From positions 1 to 6,473 of the forward strand of contig JAHJRR010000085.1 of assembly GCA_018830685.1 (NCBI GenBank): 6,473 bases of DNA. The letters are read 5' to 3'. The stretch comes from Nanobdellota archaeon (lineage in GTDB: Archaea > Nanobdellota > Nanobdellia > Pacearchaeales > GW2011-AR1). Shown here in pieces: positions 3,816 through 6,473 of this stretch. Position 1 is the first letter of the stretch. Each line of letters starts with the position of its first letter. The notes under the pieces are model-generated. The model was given only the letters and a program-made list of their open reading frames with translations, had not been told where the DNA came from and did no database searches. Made by a program: the position numbers and the translations under genes.

Positions 3816-6188
3816 ATGAATCTTGAGGACAAACTCTTAGGAAAAGGAAAGAGATTCCTAAGAGAAATTATCTCTGGCTGCATAATTTCTGCAATCTCAC
3901 TAGGATCTATCTCCTGCGGAGGAGAATCTGATCCTCCAACAAAATCAATAATTAAACAAAACACAGATTCTGAAACAAAGCCTCCAATAACTCAATCACC
4001 ACCAGAACAAACCCCAATCAACCATGCTCCAAGAATAACATCCACCCCCATAACGCAAGTGGAAGAAAATTCGACATATCAATATAGAATCCAATCGAGC
4101 GATCTAGATGGAGATATTTTAAATTACAAGCTAATAGACAGTCCAAATTGGCTCTCAGTTACAAACGATAGAATCTCTGGAACAGCTCCAGAGGTTGAAG
4201 TTAACACTTTATCCTATGTAAAAGTAAGAGTCTCTGATTCCAGAGGGGGAATTGCAGACCAATCTTATACTCTCTTAATAAAAAACGTCAAAAATACTCA
4301 GACTCTTTCTAGAGAAGAACTAGAAAAGATCAAAAGAATAGATGAAAACGGCATAACTTTTTTAGATCCCAAAAGTTTCTCAGAAGGAGACATAATCGTC
4401 GGAGGGATAAGCAATGAAACTCCTCATGGAATATTGAGAGAAGTAATTGGAATCTCAAATGACAGAAGAACGGTTCAAACGAGGCAAGCAACACTTGAAG
4501 AAGCATTAAGAGAGGGAACTTTATCTTTCAGACAAGAACTATCCCAAGAAAATGCAAAATCATATAAAGTTGTCGCGGGAGCATCAAAAGTTGCGGGAAA
4601 TGGATTTGGTTTTAGTATAAATCTAAAAGATGTTAATCTCTCAATGGATTCAAAAGATAAATTGGTTGAACAAGGATTGATAGCAGACGGAAACATCTCT
4701 TTTAACATAGAACCAATCTTAGATGTAGAAGTTAGAAGACTCCGATTAGAAAAGATGAGAGCTCAAATAATAATGAAAGAACAAGCAGATATAGAACTAA
4801 GATCCAATATGAGCCTTGGCATACGCGGAATAGAAAAAGAAATTGCAAGATATGACTTGGCACCAATACCCATCGCAGGAACACCGTTTGTCATAACCCC
4901 TCAAGTAAATATAGTCATAGGCATCATGCCAGGAAAACTAAATGTATTGGAGGCAAGAATTAACCAAGAAGCTCATCTAAGTCCTGGAGCACTATATGAA
5001 AATAGGGGCTGGAGAAACTTATCAGATTTCTCAAATAGTTTTGATTTTTCAATTCAAAGAGCTTCAGAAGGAATAGATCTTCAAGTTTATGCGGGTCCAT
5101 CACTTAAATTATTCTTAAATGGAATACTTCCCGGAGCACAGATATTCGTCGGCGATGGACTAAGATTAGAATCAAGAATAGACGGCTCAGGATGGAAACT
5201 TTACGGGGGATTAAACGCCAATGTAGGAATAGATATGAATGTCTTCAGCAGATTCATCGATAACTACAACAAGCAGGTTCTCTCTTCGGAGAGACTGTTA
5301 AAAGAGGAAGAATTAAATTCTTCGCCAAATACCACAATTCCAAGAGGAAAAATTATTTTCGCAAGAAAAATAGGAGAATCTGCAGAGATAATGATGATGG
5401 ACCCTGATGGATCAAATCAAACAAATTTAACAAGAACTAATACTGCTTGGGAGCTACAGCCATCATGGTCTCCTGATGGAAAAAGAATCTTCTTCTCAAG
5501 AATAAACGATCCGGGAACACTTAACGATTACAACATATATGCGATGAATCCCGATGGATCAAACACAAAAAGAATTACATTAGGAAATACAAACAAAGAA
5601 AGCCATACGATCTCCCCAGATGGAGAAAAAATTGCTTACAATGAATCCTCTTCCAGAGGAAATGGACAAATTTGGATGGCAGACATAAATGGCTTAAACC
5701 CCGAAAACATAACCCAAGATCCTGAACATGCCTATGGAGAAGTTTCATGGTCATCAGAAAATAAATTAGCTTTCTCATCAAATAAAGATGAAAAAAACTC
5801 AGGTGCATTTGCTAGAAACATCTTCATTGCAAAAATAGATGGATCAAAAATCCAAAGACTGACTTATGATAATTGGAGCAGACAACCTTCGTGGTCTCCT
5901 GATGGAAAATTAATTGCATTCTCCTCAAGAAGAACTGGTGACGGAGAAATTTATGTGATGGACGCTCAAGGAAATAATCAAAAAAACATTTCACAAAACC
6001 CAGAGACAGAAGAAGCATATCCCTCTTGGTCCCCTGATAGGAAACATATCGTATATACCTCAAAATTAGTTGGAAGTTCTTCAGAGAGTGAAGAAATTTG
6101 GATAATGGACTATCCATCTGGATCTAACAAAAGACAGTTAACAAAAAATGATCAACAAGACAGTCAACCAGATTGGTCACCTCGATAA
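3816..6188 (+). CDS. Exported multi-domain protein: Ig-like domain, beta-rich region, TolB/PD40 propeller (790 aa)
   Basis: Residues 1-33 form a signal sequence: a Lys/Arg-containing start, then the hydrophobic stretch IISGCIISAISLGSIS. It ends at Cys34 followed by GG, which suggests lipid anchoring although the lipobox (SIS-C) is imperfect. A Pro/Thr-rich spacer follows (38-70). Residues 71-158 are an Ig-like/cadherin-like (He_PIG type) domain with SDLDGDILNYKL, SPNWLSV, ISGTAPE and VRVSDSRGG. Residues 165-235 carry EGDIIVGG...GILREVIGI and TRQATLEEALREGTL, a pattern seen in bacterial surface proteins. A long beta-rich region without a recognised family runs to about 505. From about 511 to the end are six propeller blades, with MDPDGSN/LT and PSWSPDGK.I.FSS motifs; the final DWSP closes the ring. 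TolB-type propellers bind proteins or glycans. The likely role is surface binding, with no catalytic motif seen. Confidence 0.88.
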   Translation: MNLEDKLLGKGKRFLREIISGCIISAISLGSISCGGESDPPTKSIIKQNTDSETKPPITQSPPEQTPINHAPRITSTPITQVEENSTYQYRIQSSDLDGDILNYKLIDSPNWLSVTNDRISGTAPEVEVNTLSYVKVRVSDSRGGIADQSYTLLIKNVKNTQTLSREELEKIKRIDENGITFLDPKSFSEGDIIVGGISNETPHGILREVIGISNDRRTVQTRQATLEEALREGTLSFRQELSQENAKSYKVVAGASKVAGNGFGFSINLKDVNLSMDSKDKLVEQGLIADGNISFNIEPILDVEVRRLRLEKMRAQIIMKEQADIELRSNMSLGIRGIEKEIARYDLAPIPIAGTPFVITPQVNIVIGIMPGKLNVLEARINQEAHLSPGALYENRGWRNLSDFSNSFDFSIQRASEGIDLQVYAGPSLKLFLNGILPGAQIFVGDGLRLESRIDGSGWKLYGGLNANVGIDMNVFSRFIDNYNKQVLSSERLLKEEELNSSPNTTIPRGKIIFARKIGESAEIMMMDPDGSNQTNLTRTNTAWELQPSWSPDGKRIFFSRINDPGTLNDYNIYAMNPDGSNTKRITLGNTNKESHTISPDGEKIAYNESSSRGNGQIWMADINGLNPENITQDPEHAYGEVSWSSENKLAFSSNKDEKNSGAFARNIFIAKIDGSKIQRLTYDNWSRQPSWSPDGKLIAFSSRRTGDGEIYVMDAQGNNQKNISQNPETEEAYPSWSPDRKHIVYTSKLVGSSSESEEIWIMDYPSGSNKRQLTKNDQQDSQPDWSPR

Positions 6189-6196
6189 CATAAATA

Positions 6197-6207
6197 ATTT
6201 TATAAAC
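6197..6207 (+). promoter_or_regulatory. TATA box of the 6242 gene
   Basis: ATTTTATAAAC, centred at about 6203, predicts transcription from about 6229. That gives a short leader of roughly 13 nt containing the AGGTGA ribosome site. No hairpin terminator is visible between the stop at 6188 and this element. Confidence 0.55.
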
Positions 6208-6232
6208 ACTTTTGTCCTAGATAAATAAAGAC

Positions 6233-6238
6233 AGGTGA
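6233..6238 (+). promoter_or_regulatory. Shine-Dalgarno site of the 6242 gene
   Basis: AGGTGA ends 3 nt before ATG 6242. The spacing is short, but it is the only purine-rich site and it supports this start. Confidence 0.5.
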
Positions 6239-6241
6239 ATT

Positions 6242-6473
6242 ATGAATTTTACTCATTTAGAAAATAATAAAAAAAGACTGGCACACAAGATTACTCTATC
6301 ACTAGGTTTATTCTTCGTCGCAGTACTTTTAATCCCAGGAGCACTCTCCATCTTAAAAGGAACTCCAGCAGGCTCAATAACAGAAGTCTACGGTCCAAAC
6401 ACAGATATGAGTGGTTGGATAAATATCAGTCTTGAAAAAGAACCAATAACAACAAAAATAACAGCATCCTTCG
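6242..6473 (+). CDS. N-terminally anchored surface protein, truncated by window end (77 aa visible)
   Basis: The frame is open from ATG 6242 to the window edge, giving 77 residues. A basic start (NNKKRLAHK) is followed by one hydrophobic segment (about 18-37, TLSLGLFFVAVLLIPGALSI), a signal anchor or cleavable signal. The sequence after it (DMSGWINISLEKEP) begins a beta-type domain facing outward. The motif 'GWINISL..EP' is one I associate from memory with repeated domains in large Woesearchaeota/Pacearchaeota surface proteins, so the full protein could be long. It has its own TATA box and ribosome site and is not part of the preceding transcription unit. Confidence 0.85.
   Translation, partial: MNFTHLENNKKRLAHKITLSLGLFFVAVLLIPGALSILKGTPAGSITEVYGPNTDMSGWINISLEKEPITTKITASF

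Noticed and set aside
5575..6117. Two minus-strand frames opposite the propeller
   Set aside because: They are shadows of the repeated WSPDG-type coding sequence, with no start signals or recognisable domains.
1..6473. CPR or other bacterial origin
   Set aside because: Hairpin terminators and the TolB-type protein would fit, but TATA boxes about 26 nt before several starts lacking ribosome sites, plus three DPANN-like proteins, favour an archaeon. It is kept as a minor alternative.

Overview
The window most likely comes from a DPANN archaeon of the Woesearchaeota/Pacearchaeota (Nanoarchaeota) type. Four things suggest this. The DNA is AT-rich and the genes are short and tightly packed. TATA-like boxes sit about 25-27 nt upstream of several start codons, as in archaeal leaderless transcripts. 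Three proteins (644-1144, 2933-3733 minus, 6242-end) resemble families I remember from such genomes: a small helical protein, a cysteine-containing single-pass protein, and a membrane-anchored protein with a 'GWINISL.KEP' motif. These assignments rest on memory, with no database search. Hairpin-plus-T-tract terminators and a lipoprotein-like TolB-type protein are bacterial-looking features, so a bacterial (e.g. CPR) source is less likely but not excluded.

Layout. Positions 1-605 hold the 3' end of an unknown gene (2-193), then a 120-aa acidic protein 3 nt later (197-559) and a hairpin terminator (580-605). Positions 621-2049 form an operon: a TATA box, a helical DPANN-type protein (644-1144), a Gly/Ser-linker protein (1144-1677) and a small protein (1679-2011), closed by a second hairpin terminator. 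Positions 2061-2901 repeat the last two genes as a diverged tandem copy (2092-2535 and 2537-2860), with their own TATA box and a third, similar terminator. Convergent to this is a minus-strand gene for a single-pass membrane protein with a six-cysteine outer domain (2933-3733). Divergent from that gene is a 790-aa exported protein (3816-6188) with a probable lipid anchor, an Ig-like domain, a large beta-rich middle region and a six-blade TolB/PD40 propeller. The window ends inside another N-terminally anchored surface protein (6242-6473+).

The most notable content is the duplicated two-gene cassette at 1127-2903. The first gene of each copy has a constant N-terminus, a fixed Gly/Ser linker, a region of variable length and a conserved C-terminal part. 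Its partner follows at 1 nt in both copies (TAAAATG). The preceding pair at 2-559 has the same 'gene, small acidic partner, GGCTC/GAGCC hairpin' arrangement. This resembles a tandem array of effector-partner (for example toxin-immunity) modules, but no catalytic motif was recognised and the function is unknown. The right half of the window encodes cell-surface proteins. I see no rRNA, tRNA, CRISPR array, transposase or integrase, and no stretch over 300 bases lacks a gene.
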